From the NCBI GenBank assembly GCA_051453625.1, contig JBOZIK010000001.1, positions 91,040,215 to 91,071,092 of the forward strand: a stretch of DNA of 30,878 nucleotides, written 5' to 3'. Position 1 is the first letter of the stretch, and each line of letters opens with the position of its first letter. The notes beneath the pieces are model-generated. The model worked only from the letters and a program-made list of their open reading frames with translations. It did no database searches and was not told the origin of the DNA. Shown one piece after another: positions 21,246 to 30,836 of the stretch. This DNA is from Welwitschia mirabilis. Its lineage: Eukaryota; Gnetophyta; Gnetopsida; Welwitschiales. The translations under genes and the position numbers were made by a program.

Positions 21246-22153
21246 AAAATTGACAAAGTTATGGGATTTAAAGAATTCTATGCTAAAATGGAAGACTTCC
21301 AAGACTTGATGGAATGTGATACAGATGTAACAGGGTGTGAAGTCCTCAAGGCATGGTTTATAACACCCCAATTTCAGATACATTGATTTCTGATCTTACA
21401 TAAGCAACCATGGGGACACAAGATACTGTGCACGATCCTTGCTGATGGCTGGTTGCAGTATTTAAGAGACAGTGCTAGGATGCTAAGGCAGAGAGATGGG
21501 GTAGCCAGGGTTGACACATAATTCTAGTATCACAACCACGAGGGAAGAAGCTCAGCCAACATGGGAAAAACAAAAGGAACAAGCTTCTCATAGGCTCCTA
21601 CAACAAAAGTAAGGGGCAATCAGGATATACTTCCCCTGAACCAAAAATAGAGATAAAGGCAGCTAACACTAGAAAAAACCATTTTGGAAGGCTAGCTTAA
21701 CCAAAAGGTAGTGAAAAATATCAAGAGTAAGAGAGATAGAAAGGGGGAAAGGCAAAATATCATTCTCATAGGATATTCAAGAAACAAGGAACAAAAATAA
21801 CCTCAAGGCTTAAAAGGGTGATGCTAGGGTATGCAAAAGCTCATGAAAAGAGTGAAACTATCATACCAGTGGGATAAGGTAAGATCAAAAGACAAGAAAT
21901 GTCAATTTTGGTACAGGCAACAAGACACACAAGGAAACATTCCATAAAAAGGACCAAAAGTAGAACAAGAAAAGTTTAGAAACGCTGCGACTTTGTTGTC
22001 CAGGCATTTGGACTTTCAAAACGCAGATTTACAAATGTAACCTCATGTGCTCTAAAATTCAGTCTGGAGCTAATATGCAACTTTTCCAGGGTAATTCATA
22101 TGGTGGCAAGCTACACAGTCATCTACAATTTTTATGGATGCAATGATTCAAAA
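21246..22153. other. Sequence downstream of ATG101 (3' flank or intron)
   Basis: I looked on the - strand for a short last ATG101 exon (FGMD--KRML-TGHP-ML in other plants) and did not find it. The region is otherwise featureless. Confidence 0.4.
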
Positions 22154-22244
22154 TTACAGAAAGCACTGGCATTTGATTTCAGACACCAAATAATCAAAAA
22201 TAAATATTTCTGAAAGAATTTGTGAGAATTGGGTGGCATCACAC

Positions 22245-22665
22245 CTTGGTATGGTGATCTCATATGGAAAGGACATTATCACATTTGCATCCAGCACAGG
22301 TGGTATATGATCCTTTTTCTCATTCACAAGTTGTATTATCTGAAGCAAGACACCTCTCAGTGCAGCTTCCAAATTGGCACAATGACTTATTCTCTCCTCT
22401 GCATCCATATCTATGTTAGAATTTTTTAATTGTTAAAAAAAAAAAAAAAGGGTGAATGTAGTCTGACTCTAAGATTAATGGATAAAAAGCATTACACACC
22501 TCCAGAGATTGTGAGTGTAGACTTCCCATGATTAGATTTTCGGTTGGCAGCTTTTGGAGGTGTAACATTGAGTGATATGTACCATTGTTCCCAGTAAAAC
22601 CGTTCAAGTTTGTTACCATGGAACCATGCTGCTTTGTTCCTCTCTTCATAGAATGAAAAACATAT
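22245..22665 (-). CDS. ATG101: ATG101, autophagy initiation complex subunit (two exons, partial)
   Basis: Exon 22665-22500 follows a CTGCAG acceptor and encodes ICFSFYEE, then LERFYWEQWYISLNV and PPKAANRKSNHGKS. It ends in phase 1 at a GGTGTGT donor. Exon 22410-22245 follows an AACATAG acceptor and encodes DAEERISH, LRGVLLQIIQLVNEKKDHIP and FPYEITIP. Both exons are 166 nt and join in frame. The blocks match plant ATG101: C-SFYE, R-YWEQWYINLNV, FQII-FVNEKKDHVPP, FEITIP. ATG101 is a HORMA-fold protein that binds and stabilises ATG13 in the ATG1 kinase complex, which starts autophagosome formation in the cytosol. The first 80 or so residues (ending near KHPNKK in Arabidopsis) are not in the window. 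The 3' end is uncertain: either the donor AG|GTGTGA at 22244 leads to a short unseen exon, or the frame runs on to a stop at 22154. No break in the coding frames was seen. Confidence 0.85.
22411..22499 (-). other. ATG101 intron, 89 bp
   Basis: GTGTGT donor at 22499 and TTCTAACATAG acceptor at 22411, with a poly-A run on the + strand (poly-T on the sense strand) at 22436-22450 serving as the pyrimidine tract. Exon phases on both sides agree. Confidence 0.8.
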
Positions 22666-24282
22666 CTGCAGCAGCAACAAAAAGTAGATATAGTATTTCA
22701 TAACATGCATCAAAAATGAAAGAGTGCATTCCATTAACAGAAGTGAACACACTTAACCAAAGAACTCTTGCACTTCAAAATTACAATTCACAAAATCCCA
22801 TGGCAAGGAAATGGGCAACATAACTGCATCAGATATTTCAAAAAGCAAGGTACCATGAAAACAAGTATCTCTGGAGATTGAACGTATGCACAGAGAAGAA
22901 ATGGTTAAGCACATTATGAGAATTCAATAAGGGAAAAACAGTTATTGATACTGTTCTTCCTGTATCAACTGACATATAGCAGAGAATTAGAAAGCAATTG
23001 TTAAAAGAATAAGTACAGCGAACGAATTTTCATCCTTAACATTTTAGAACTCTGGGAAAATTACTGCACCCTATGAAAAGTTACTGTTGATGCAAATTCC
23101 TTTTCTTAGGAGTGGACGGCAATATCCAGTTTCTAGGGTGAGGTATCCTAGACTTGTTTTTGGGTGACTGTTGGAAGTTACGCACCCAAAGAGAGACTCT
23201 TGTGGTATAGCATAGAGCTGCATGGGCTTTAGCCTAGTGAAATCCTCATGAAATAATAGCAAACTGGGAAAAAAAAAAAAAAGGAAGAAAGAAAAAGATG
23301 GGAGACAAGGAAAAATGGGAAGACAGGCAGAGGACTACCCAAGATGGGAGTATCCTTTAGACTGTTCCAAGTAACATAGGTGAGGACTTGGAGCAGATTT
23401 CTGAGGTTGCAAGTGGAGGTTCCAAACCTGGATCTCCTCCTAAAGCTATAGGTGACTGGTTTCTCCACCAAGGGAAGAAAGGTGCACCAAAGGGATGGTT
23501 TCCTTCAATCATTGCATTGTCTTGACTTTCCTACGAGGATGGAAGGCTACCTAACACATATTCTTCCTTACTGCTAACTCTAATGTGCCTTCAGAAGAAG
23601 GTTTTGGAGGCTAGGAAAAAGTGAAAGCTTTATTAAAAATAAAACAACAAATTCTTTAAATCAGTAACCCCTTTCTATGTGGGGTAGCAGGAATCTAAAT
23701 AACATCTTCCCTACTCCTCCTCCACTAACTATAGAGGGAGGAACTGGGAGAGGAAGACAAGAGAATCAAAGGTGAAGGAAAGGAAAAATGCCTCCACAGG
23801 CCAAGAGGAGCCTATAGTGGAACCTATGAAAGAACACTATCCAGAGAAATAATCGACTGAAGTACAATAGACATTAACAAAAAGAAAGGAAGAGAGAGGT
23901 GACTCCAAGTTCCTTTCACAGCTAAGGCAAGACATGGCACCCTCCATTGTGGTATAAGTGCTGAAAAGGCTAGAGCTACGAGGCCTAGACAACCGGAATT
24001 GTAAAGGCAATCACTATCAGAAGGGGGAGCTAGCTGCTGGTACCTAGGGGATCAAGCAGAGGGGTCCTCACTAAGGTGGGACTTAGTAGACCACTAGTAG
24101 GAGGAGAAAGTAAGGGTAAGTGATGACCTCCAAAATATAGGGATCTAGAGGTAGGATAAAAGGGGAAAGATTGCACCCATTGTCTGAGGACAAAAAAATA
24201 AAAGGTGATATACAAAAGAAAAGGGAGGGGTAGCCAGTCATGGGGATGAGGAGCTAATAATAGTCACAACAATAGGGAATGG
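22666..24282 (-). other. ATG101 upstream intron or 5' sequence
   Basis: No upstream ATG101 exon was recognised on the - strand here. It contains poly-A (23269-23283), and 23275-24250 is purine-rich on the + strand. Open frames here are short and match nothing. If the gene is intact this is part of a long intron that also contains LTR B and possibly Copia-2. Confidence 0.45.
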
Positions 24283-24344
24283 TGTTGTATCATATCTTTT
24301 CAATGATGAAGATTCTCAGTCAGAAAACAAGCCTTCTCTAGATT

Positions 24345-24669
24345 GGGACGTCTGCCCTATATAATTGGGACGTCCGGCTATCTATGCGGTTTTTTATACT
24401 GGGACGTCCGTCTTGAGTAATCGGGACGTCCGAAACTACACTCGGTTATTTATACTGGGATGTCCACACTGAGAAACAGGGATGTCTGACCCTGTACACG
24501 TATTTGCTGTATCAGGACGTCCGTCCTGATAAACTGGGACGTCCGACCCTGTATACGGATTTTTGTACTGGGACGTCCGCCCTAGGAGTCCGGACATCCG
24601 AACCTGTATTCAGTTTTTCCAGAAAAGATTAAAAACTGGGACGCCCGAGCTTTTCTGATGGGACGTTAA
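24345..24669 (+). repeat. LTR B palindrome array, 6 pairs
   Basis: Twelve units of GGGACGTCCG type start at 24345, 24367, 24401, 24423, 24457, 24479, 24514, 24536, 24570, 24591, 24638 and 24660. Five pairs are offset by 22 bp and one by 21 bp. Pairs follow one another at 34-35 bp, and at 47 bp before the last. Seven units keep the GACGTC core, and three show a CpG-to-TpG/CpA change. Confidence 0.9.
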
Positions 24670-24732
24670 GGAATATATTCGTTGACGTGGAAATATAGCC
24701 GTTTATAGACGTTAAACACGGGTTTTATTCTC

Positions 24733-24738
24733 CAACGG
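24733..24738 (+). promoter_or_regulatory. CAACGG element in LTR B
   Basis: CAACGG, a plant MYB-type core, lies between the array and the TATA box, in a segment of about 42 bp that LTR A partly lacks. Functional meaning is an inference from the motif only. Confidence 0.3.
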
Positions 24739-24800
24739 CTCTTTATTGGGTGCTGTACTTCTGATTAGAAGAAAGAAGACTTAGCTCTTTCTCGTGTGCC

Positions 24801-24809
24801 TATATATAT
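24801..24809 (+). promoter_or_regulatory. TATA box of LTR B
   Basis: TATATATAT following GTGTGCC, the same context as in LTR A at 19200. It is about 140 bp after the last palindrome unit. Confidence 0.6.
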
Positions 24810-24989
24810 TCCCTCCTATTGGATTGACAAAAGCTAATGCTCACATTTGAAAAGATCTTTTGGAGCTCTGAAAAAAGCTGTCTACATTCTGAAAGTTGTA
24901 TGTCCTGAACTGTACTATCTATCATCATCAAAGGTTGATCTGAAAGTTGAATGCTGATGACATGTGCTAGATCTAGGCACTCTCCCATC

Positions 24990-24994
<5 letters not shown>

Positions 24995-25033
<39 letters not shown>
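24995..25033. repeat. (CT)n microsatellite in LTR B
   Basis: About nineteen CT units in the transcribed part of the LTR, more than twice the number in LTR A. Confidence 0.9.
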
Positions 25034-25035
<2 letters not shown>

Positions 25036-25361
25036 TCTCTTCGTTGTTGTAAGAAGCTCAAAGATTTGAGCAGAAGCCAGGAGGCCATAAGAACTCCGTG
25101 TAAAGGAAGGAGTGTTTGTAAAAGATCTTGAATTAAGGGAACCAGGAGGCTGATAGCTGTTTGTTGCCCCATGAGAGTGGAATAAGCTTGGCCGAACCAC
25201 TATAAAAATCTGGTGCACTTGTTTCTTTTTCTTAGTTTTTAGTTGTGTATCATTTTTATTGATTCATTCTTGTGCTGTCAGATTTATATATTTTAATTTT
25301 TGCTGAATAATTTTGATTTCCCTATTCACGCCCCTCTACTGTGCCCATTAAGATCCTAACA

Positions 25362-25760
25362 TTTTGAAACCCCAAGCTTGTGTGTGTATCTTCAAAACTT
25401 TACTTTGATGATATAACAACTATTGTTTTTTGGTTTTCATCTGTGTTTTATGTCTGTCAACTACTTACATCTACTAGCCACACGAACACCAATACTTTGT
25501 CCACCCACATGTCCTCTAAGGGAAGAGGACAAAGGGGAGGGAAAAAAGGATAAATAAAGGGAAAAAGGGCTCATAAATGGCCTAAGCTCTTCTCAAGGAA
25601 TCCATCTCCTATGAACTAAACTACTTTATACGTATAATGCCTCATGCAAGAGAAGTCAATTTCTAGAGGCACCCAAAAGTGCCTTGAAATAATGGCAAAG
25701 GTGAAAGCCATTAAAGATTTCTAAGAACTCTCTATCACTAAGATCAAAAAACCCAAAATT
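25362..25760. other. Sequence between LTR B and Copia-2
   Basis: Either the residual internal region of the LTR B element or host sequence. No coding motif is visible. Confidence 0.4.
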
Positions 25761-26368
25761 TGTTGGAATATGAGCCTTAAATTGGCTCTTCTATCTTTTT
25801 TATAACTTTAGCCTTACCCCAAGTTAGTTATTTGATAAATATTGTCATAGCCAAGATAAGCACAAAAGCCACAAATTGTCATGTTAGAGTATGCTTTTTT
25901 TAAGGTTCCCCTTATTTAACCCTAAATGTAGGCCTATATAAGTGGCCCTAGGAAGGCTCTTAGGGATCACAGTTTTGTACATTACAAGACATTCAATTGT
26001 GTAGCATCACAAGTGTTGTTGGCTTGTTTGGGGTGTGGGTGCTTTAGGTGAGGAAGGGTGGCTAGCTGTCACCTTGGACACTACTTCTATATCCTAGGGC
26101 TGAGTTGTAATCTCTCTTTTTTGGCTCTTCTATTTGCAACAAGAAAGGCAAACCCCCTTTGCTGTAGAGGTAGGCACATTATCGAATCATGTTAAATCTT
26201 GATGTTTCTTGTCTTTTCTTCCCCTTGTTGCATGTTATTTTGCCATTGTTCTCCTTGCATGTCACATTGAATATTCTTCCATTTCACAACTAGTCAATCC
26301 AAGTTAGCTTTTGCACTATCCTGGTCCTTCATTCTTTGCAATAATTGGATTTAGAACTAACAACTACA
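25761..26368 (+). repeat. Copia-2 5' LTR
   Basis: Starts TGTTGGAATATGAGCC and ends at ...ACTAACA or ...ACTACA just before the primer-site-like string, so the 3' boundary is 26362 or 26368. It contains a TATA box at 25935 and no GGACGTCC units, so it is a different family from LTRs A-D. Confidence 0.65.
25935..25942 (+). promoter_or_regulatory. TATA box of Copia-2 LTR
   Basis: TATATAAG, about 175 bp into the LTR, a normal position for a Copia promoter. Confidence 0.5.
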
Positions 26369-26395
26369 TGAGAGGGTATTAGAGTGGCCTCCAAC

Positions 26396-28065
26396 ATGCC
26401 AAATGCAAAGTTTAAGGTGGAGAAGTTCAGTGGCAGAAACAACTTTGGGTTATGGTAGATCAAGGTTGGAGGTTTGCTTTTTCAACAAGGGTCGCAAAGA
26501 GCATTGCAAAGGAAGAAGCCCACTAGCATGTTTCATGAAGACTAGGAGGATTTGGATCTAAGGGCTCAAAGTACCATCAAAGTATGTCTTGTAGACTGTC
26601 TTCAATTCAATGTAGCAAGGGAAGATTCTACTATCGCACAATGGACAAAGTTGGAAAGCTTGTACATGATCAGGCCCCTAACTAATAGGCTATACTTGAA
26701 GTTGGAGCTCTGTGGGTTAAAGATGAGGGAAGGCATGTCACAGTGGATCATTTGAATGCTCTAAATTAGCTCGCTATCATCTGTCAAGCATTAAGGTGTA
26801 AATTCAAGTGGAGTATCAAGTGCTTATCCTTCTCAAACCTCTTTCACTGTCCTACAAAATTGTTGCCATGACATTGCTCTATGGAAAGGATACCATAGAA
26901 TTAGATATAGTGATTGCAACAGTCTTGTTAGAAGAGTGAATGAAATCTCCTCATGCAAAACTAGCGAGTGAAGGTTTGTTGGCTAGATGATGCACTGTCG
27001 AAAGAGGGCTTGATAAGTGATCGTGTAGATCAAAATCCAAATCTGGAAAGGGCAACAAGAAGACCAAGGAATGCCCCTATTGTCACAAAAAGAGGCTTTT
27101 CATAAATAAATATAGAAAGATGAAGGATAAAGAAGAGGAGAAATGGAAGAACGAAGAGGCATCAACCTCTAATAATAATGAGGCCCATGCTGTCAGCAAT
27201 GAAGAGTTTGGCGATGTGCTCACATCTATAGAATCACCTAGTAGAGGTTAATGGATTCTTGACTCAGGAGCTTTATAGCACATTACTTCCAATGGGTTTT
27301 GGTTCCACACATACCAAGAAATCGATGGACAATAGCTTTTGATGGGAACATAAGATGCAACTAGAATTGTTGGTGTTGGTATAGTTCAGACCAAGACTTA
27401 TGATGGAGTCATAAGAACTCTCATCGATGTGAAGCACACAACAAGGATGAGGAGAAACCTCATCTCTCATGGAGTTTTGGATGGACCCACTTGTAAGTGC
27501 ATTAGAGAGAATAACATGATGAAAGCCATTAGAGGTTCTCTTGCTACGATAAAGGCTAAGAAAGAAACAAATCTCTATAAGTTATTGGGAGATATGATTG
27601 TACAAAATGCGAACACTGTAGTTGGAGATGTTGCTACATCAATGTTGTGTCATAGATGTTTTGCACACTTTAGTGAACTTGGGTTCAAGAAATTCCTACA
27701 GAGGATGCCCCTTCTAGTTTTGCAGAAAATAGAAGATGATTTTTGTGAGCATTGTGTGTACAGTGAACAATGTATACTAAAGTCTTCCCATAACCCAACA
27801 AGGAGCAAAGACAACCTGGATTTAGTGCATGGTGAGGTCAAGGCCCTTCATCTCAAGATCTTTGGGAGGTGCATGGTATTTCATCACCTTCATTGACAAT
27901 AAATCAAGAAAGGTATATGTTTTTCTCTCAAAGTAAAGTCTGATGGTTTTCAAGGGCCACATAGAGAGGAATACTGGAAAGAAAACTAAGTGTCTTCAAA
28001 TAGATTGCAGTGTAGAGTACATCTTGGAGAAGTTCAAGTCAGGTTGCAAGTTGTAAGATCAAAAT
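26396..28065 (+). pseudogene. Copia-2 gag-protease-integrase remnant
   Basis: The frame from ATG 26396 gives KFKVEKFSG-NNFGLW then a stop in place of the next residue; this is the start of Copia gag. The following blocks are LDLRAQSTIKVCL, KLESLYMIRPLTNRLYLKLE and LYGKDT (near 26880). A zinc-knuckle relic CPYCHKK is at about 27075. Protease has WILDSG with the catalytic DSG at 27261-27269, then a stop. Integrase has a zinc-binding H-H-C-C region (LCHRCFAHFSE and DFCEHCVYSEQC, 27645-27775) in an intact 155-codon stretch (27429-27896), followed by a frame change into WYFITFIDNKSRKVYVF. The retention of long open stretches suggests a younger element than Copia-1. Confidence 0.85.
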
Positions 28066-28073
28066 TTCATGTT

Positions 28074-28440
28074 TCCTAATGTAAGTGGTGTCGTAAGTCA
28101 TGCCCTGACTACCATAAGCCCTTTTTCAATCCTTTTGACTGAACCAAATCTCAAAAATGTCCTTACCTCATCCCAGTCCTTCACAAGGCATGAATTCTCT
28201 CTTGGGCTTGAATGCTCATTGGGCTGTAATTCCTTGGGTTTGAATTCTAATATGCACATGTCAAAAAGAAAGGGAACATTAAACAAAGAAAAGAAAGAAG
28301 AAAAGACAATGCAATAATAGAAGCCCAATAATAAACCTAACCGTTTGACATACAACCTAAAAAAGTAACCAATCACAACTTACCACCTATTAGGGTAAGT
28401 AAAATCCTAATAATTCCCCCCTTAAATACCAAAGGAACCC
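28074..28440 (+). repeat. LTR-like repeat family E, copy 2
   Basis: It begins at the point where Copia-2 integrase similarity ends. It shares block order with 2925-3260: GTCATG...ACCATAAGCC, short tandem GGGCTTGAAT units, a purine tract, AAGCCCA...AAACCTAACC and a TATA-like CTTAAATACC at about 28422. It may have been inserted into, or be joined by deletion to, Copia-2. Confidence 0.5.
28186..28250 (+). repeat. Tandem GGGCTTGAAT units
   Basis: Units start at 28204 (GGGCTTGAAT), 28221 (GGGCTGTAAT) and 28236 (GGGTTTGAAT), with a GCATGAATTC relic before them. The period is 15-17 bp, and the core is GAATTC/GAATGC where the other copies have GATATC. Confidence 0.5.
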
Positions 28441-29324
28441 AGATTTTTGGAGAGAGAAGCATTTGCCAAATAGAGACAAGAGCCCAGGAAACCCCTAGGA
28501 ACACAACCAAAGCACTGGTTTTCACCTAAGTCTCCCAGTATTGCTGTTGCTAGATGCCACTCAACCAAATACCTTCGTTGCAATGATTCTCCACTAGACC
28601 CTATAGCAAATAGCCCATTCAAGGTCCTCTACATGTTTTCCTTAAAGCTTAACTCCCTTCAGCAACTATTTCTATCTAAAACCTTCACTCCCACACATTC
28701 CAAGCCTTCTTCCTTTTAAGACCCTTAGATTCATACCCACAACACACATTCTCTGCATTCTTTTGGAACACGCATGAGCTCCTTGTAATTGAAGCTATTA
28801 ATAAGAGAATTATTGGATTTGCTGTTCAAATATGCTTGCTGTTTTAAGTATGACATTCTATAATTCCAACATTTTAACACATTTCCTTTATTTTTAGTTA
28901 CTGTGTTTCCTTGTAGCATTTCTCACATTCGTTTTCATTATTTCTTGCTATGGTCTTATATTTATGGCTTAAACAAAGAGTACATTGCGCTCACAACTAG
29001 TAAACCAACAAACCCTATCTTCATCCCCATCCTATCGCATCCTTATTAAAATGGCCCTAGGTAGGGTTGATTTTTGTGAGGTTGAGTGGGTCCAACTACT
29101 CCATAGTAGATTGGCATTGGAGGAAGGATGAATTATATGGTCTTGGAACATGCTAGAAGCATGATGAGTTTTGCTGGTTTGAATAAAAGCTTCTAGACGG
29201 AGGCCGACAACACTACATGCTACTTGTTGAAGAGAAGGTCACTGCTTGCTATTAATGACAAGAGTCTAAAGGTGAGCACCTTAGGACTTTTGGATGCATA
29301 TGTACATGTGTCAAATGTTTTAAG
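28441..29324. other. Unannotated sequence before LTR D
   Basis: Short open frames on both strands match nothing. Some of it may be the rest of a family E element. Confidence 0.35.
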
Positions 29325-30420
29325 TGTTAGGATTGAGAAGGCACCCTAGAGGGGGAGTGAATGGGGTATTATCACATTTTATGCCAAATAATCAAGACAA
29401 CCAATATAATATTTTTTGTAGAACAAAAATTAAGAACAATTAACAAATAAAAACCAAGAAAAGTATGCACCAAAGTTTTTATATGGTTCAGCCAAGATGC
29501 CTACTCCACTCTCAAGGGGCAGTAATAGCTTTTAGCGTCTAGGTTCCCTTAGATCTCATCAATACGATTACAACACCCTTCACAAGGGATTTACTCCTTT
29601 CAACACTACTCTCCAAGAGCATACAACAAAGAACTAATCAAATTTTAGTGTCTAAGGGAATGTGTGCCTAGGTTGCATTGGACATCAGCTTGTAGAAGCA
29701 TGTGCTCCTCCTTGAACTATTATCTCATTGAGGTACAAAATGATCTCAACTTTTTACAAAATAGGAAAGAAAGGTAGAACTTAGTACACAGATATCCAAA
29801 AAAACTTTTATTAAAAATAACTAGTTCAGTGTTTGTCACTCTACGTTAATACTTTGGTCACTTATACATTTAATAATCGTAAGCTAGTTGTTAAGACTTT
29901 GTTTAATGTACTCTTAGTGTTGGTGGAAGTGCCAATAGAATTTCCCAACTGTTTGCTTCTTGAAATGTTCAATGGAACATCCACAACAATTAGATTTCTG
30001 CTCTAGCTTTCGCCTAATTGGACGTCCCATTCCAAAAGTCCAGACATCCTAATTTTAAACATATATTTTTGTCAAATCCGAGAGGGGTCCTAGATGTTCC
30101 AATTTCATAGGCTAGACATCCCCTCTATGCTAGACTGCATGCAAGTCTGGACATCCTAGGTGAAGAAGGTGGACATCCCAATATTTATAAACTTCATACA
30201 GGGTTAGACGTCCCAATTTCAGAGGGTGGACATCCTTGCAATGAGAAACTACAAATAGGTCCAAATGTCCCAATAAAGTAGAGCGGATGTCCCAACATAA
30301 TAGATCTACACACGGGGTTGGACTTCTCGATTAAATAGAGGGGACATCTTGAGAAGTTGGATAACTTAGATTCAGACTGTATAGGTTAGAATTTCATCAT
30401 TAAAACATATTTCTTCAACA
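29325..30420 (-). mobile_element. LTR D of the GGACGTCC-array family, minus orientation
   Basis: 1096 bp with termini TGTTAG and CAACA on the + strand. Read on the - strand it begins TGTTGAAGAA and ends ...CAATCCTAACA, and its blocks are collinear with LTR B: palindrome array, a GAGAGTGGAGTAGGC string, GGCTGAACCATATAAAAA and CATTCACTCCCCCTCTAG. The polypurine tract lies beyond its high-coordinate end, so it is the 3' LTR of a minus-strand element. Heavy divergence from B and C shows it is older. Confidence 0.8.
30020..30350 (-). repeat. LTR D palindrome array, 6 decayed pairs
   Basis: Units start at 30020, 30052, 30092, 30114, 30149, 30171, 30206, 30228, 30263, 30285, 30320 and 30342. Five pairs have exactly 22 bp offset with 35 bp between pairs; the promoter-proximal pair has drifted to 32 bp. 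Only two units keep GACGTC. Nine have TpG or CpA in place of the central CpG. Confidence 0.85.
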
Positions 30421-30445
30421 ATATCACCTTTTTCAATGATGACAA
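30421..30445 (-). other. Internal edge and polypurine tract of LTR D element
   Basis: On the - strand this reads TTGTCATCATTGAAAAAGGTGATAT, matching the usual TTGTCATCATCAAAAAGGGGGAGAT found just before the 3' LTR of many plant Copia elements. It is all that remains in view of the internal region, because LTR C starts at 30446. Confidence 0.65.
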
Positions 30446-30508
30446 TGTTGCATCAAATATTTTCAATGATGAAGTTTCTTTGTTAAGAAAACAAGATTTC
30501 TCCAGATC

Positions 30509-30836
30509 GGGATGTCCGCCCTNNNNNNNNNNNNNNNNNNNNNNNNNNNNNNNNNNNNNNNNNNNNNNNNNNNNNNNNNNNNNNNNNNNNNNNNNNNNNN
30601 NNNCTTGGTTTTATATACTGGGATGTCCGTACTGATAAATTGGGACATCCGACCCTGTACGCGGATTTATTATACTGGGACGTCCGTCCTGACAAGCTGG
30701 GACGTCCGACCCTATATATGGACTTTTATACTAGGACATCCGACCTTGGAAACAGGGACGTTCGACCTTGTATTCGGTTCTCTAGAAATGAAGATTAAAA
30801 AACAGGGACGTCCGAACTCTTACGATGGGACGTCCA
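30509..30836 (+). repeat. LTR C palindrome array, 6 pairs with 3 units in a gap
   Basis: Visible units start at 30509, 30620, 30642, 30677, 30699, 30733, 30755, 30805 and 30827. The offsets within visible pairs are all 22 bp. The spacing rule predicts three more units near 30531, 30565 and 30587, all inside the N run. Four of nine visible units keep GACGTC. Confidence 0.85.
30523..30603. other. Assembly gap (81 N) inside LTR C array
   Basis: 81 N between CCGCCCT and CTTGGTTTTATATACTGGGA. The matching points in LTR B (24358 and 24441) are separated by 82 bases, so the gap size looks like a real estimate. Confidence 0.9.

Larger units (their letters stand above)
24283..25361 (+). mobile_element. 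LTR B of the GGACGTCC-array family (complete)
   Basis: 1079 bp from TGTTGTATCA to GATCCTAACA, with TG...CA termini. Order: palindrome array, GCCGTTTATAGACG, CAACGG, TATA box, (CT)n, AACTCCGTGTAAAGG, and a 3' end reading CCCTATTCACGCCCCTCTAC. That last string in reverse (GTGAATGGGG with CTAGAGGGGG) opens LTR D at 29325. The bases after 25361 (TTTTGAAACCCCAAGC) only weakly resemble a primer-binding site. No 5-bp duplication was found, so whether it is a solo LTR or a truncated element is open. Confidence 0.8.
25761..28070 (+). mobile_element. Copia-2: truncated Ty1/Copia retrotransposon
   Basis: A plus-strand element with a 5' LTR (25761 to about 26368), a primer-binding-site-like string (TATTAGAGTGG from 26377, compared with TATCAGAGC), a gag beginning at 26396, protease and the first part of integrase. 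Coding similarity stops near 28070, where the sequence changes to the family E repeat. Reverse transcriptase, RNase H and a 3' LTR are absent. Multiple in-frame stops make it inactive. Confidence 0.8.

Noticed and set aside
22030-22110. Candidate last ATG101 exon after a TGTGTAG acceptor on the minus strand
   Set aside because: It splices in frame, but the encoded SLPPYELPWK-type sequence has no likeness to the conserved FGMD--KRML tail.
24345-24669. Palindrome array as a CRISPR-like array
   Set aside because: The units are about 10 bp with related, not unique, spacers, lie inside a plant LTR and have no cas genes nearby.
24283-25361. LTR B as the 5' LTR of Copia-2
   Set aside because: Copia-2 has its own TGTTGG-starting LTR with a primer-site-like string directly before gag, and that LTR lacks the palindrome array.
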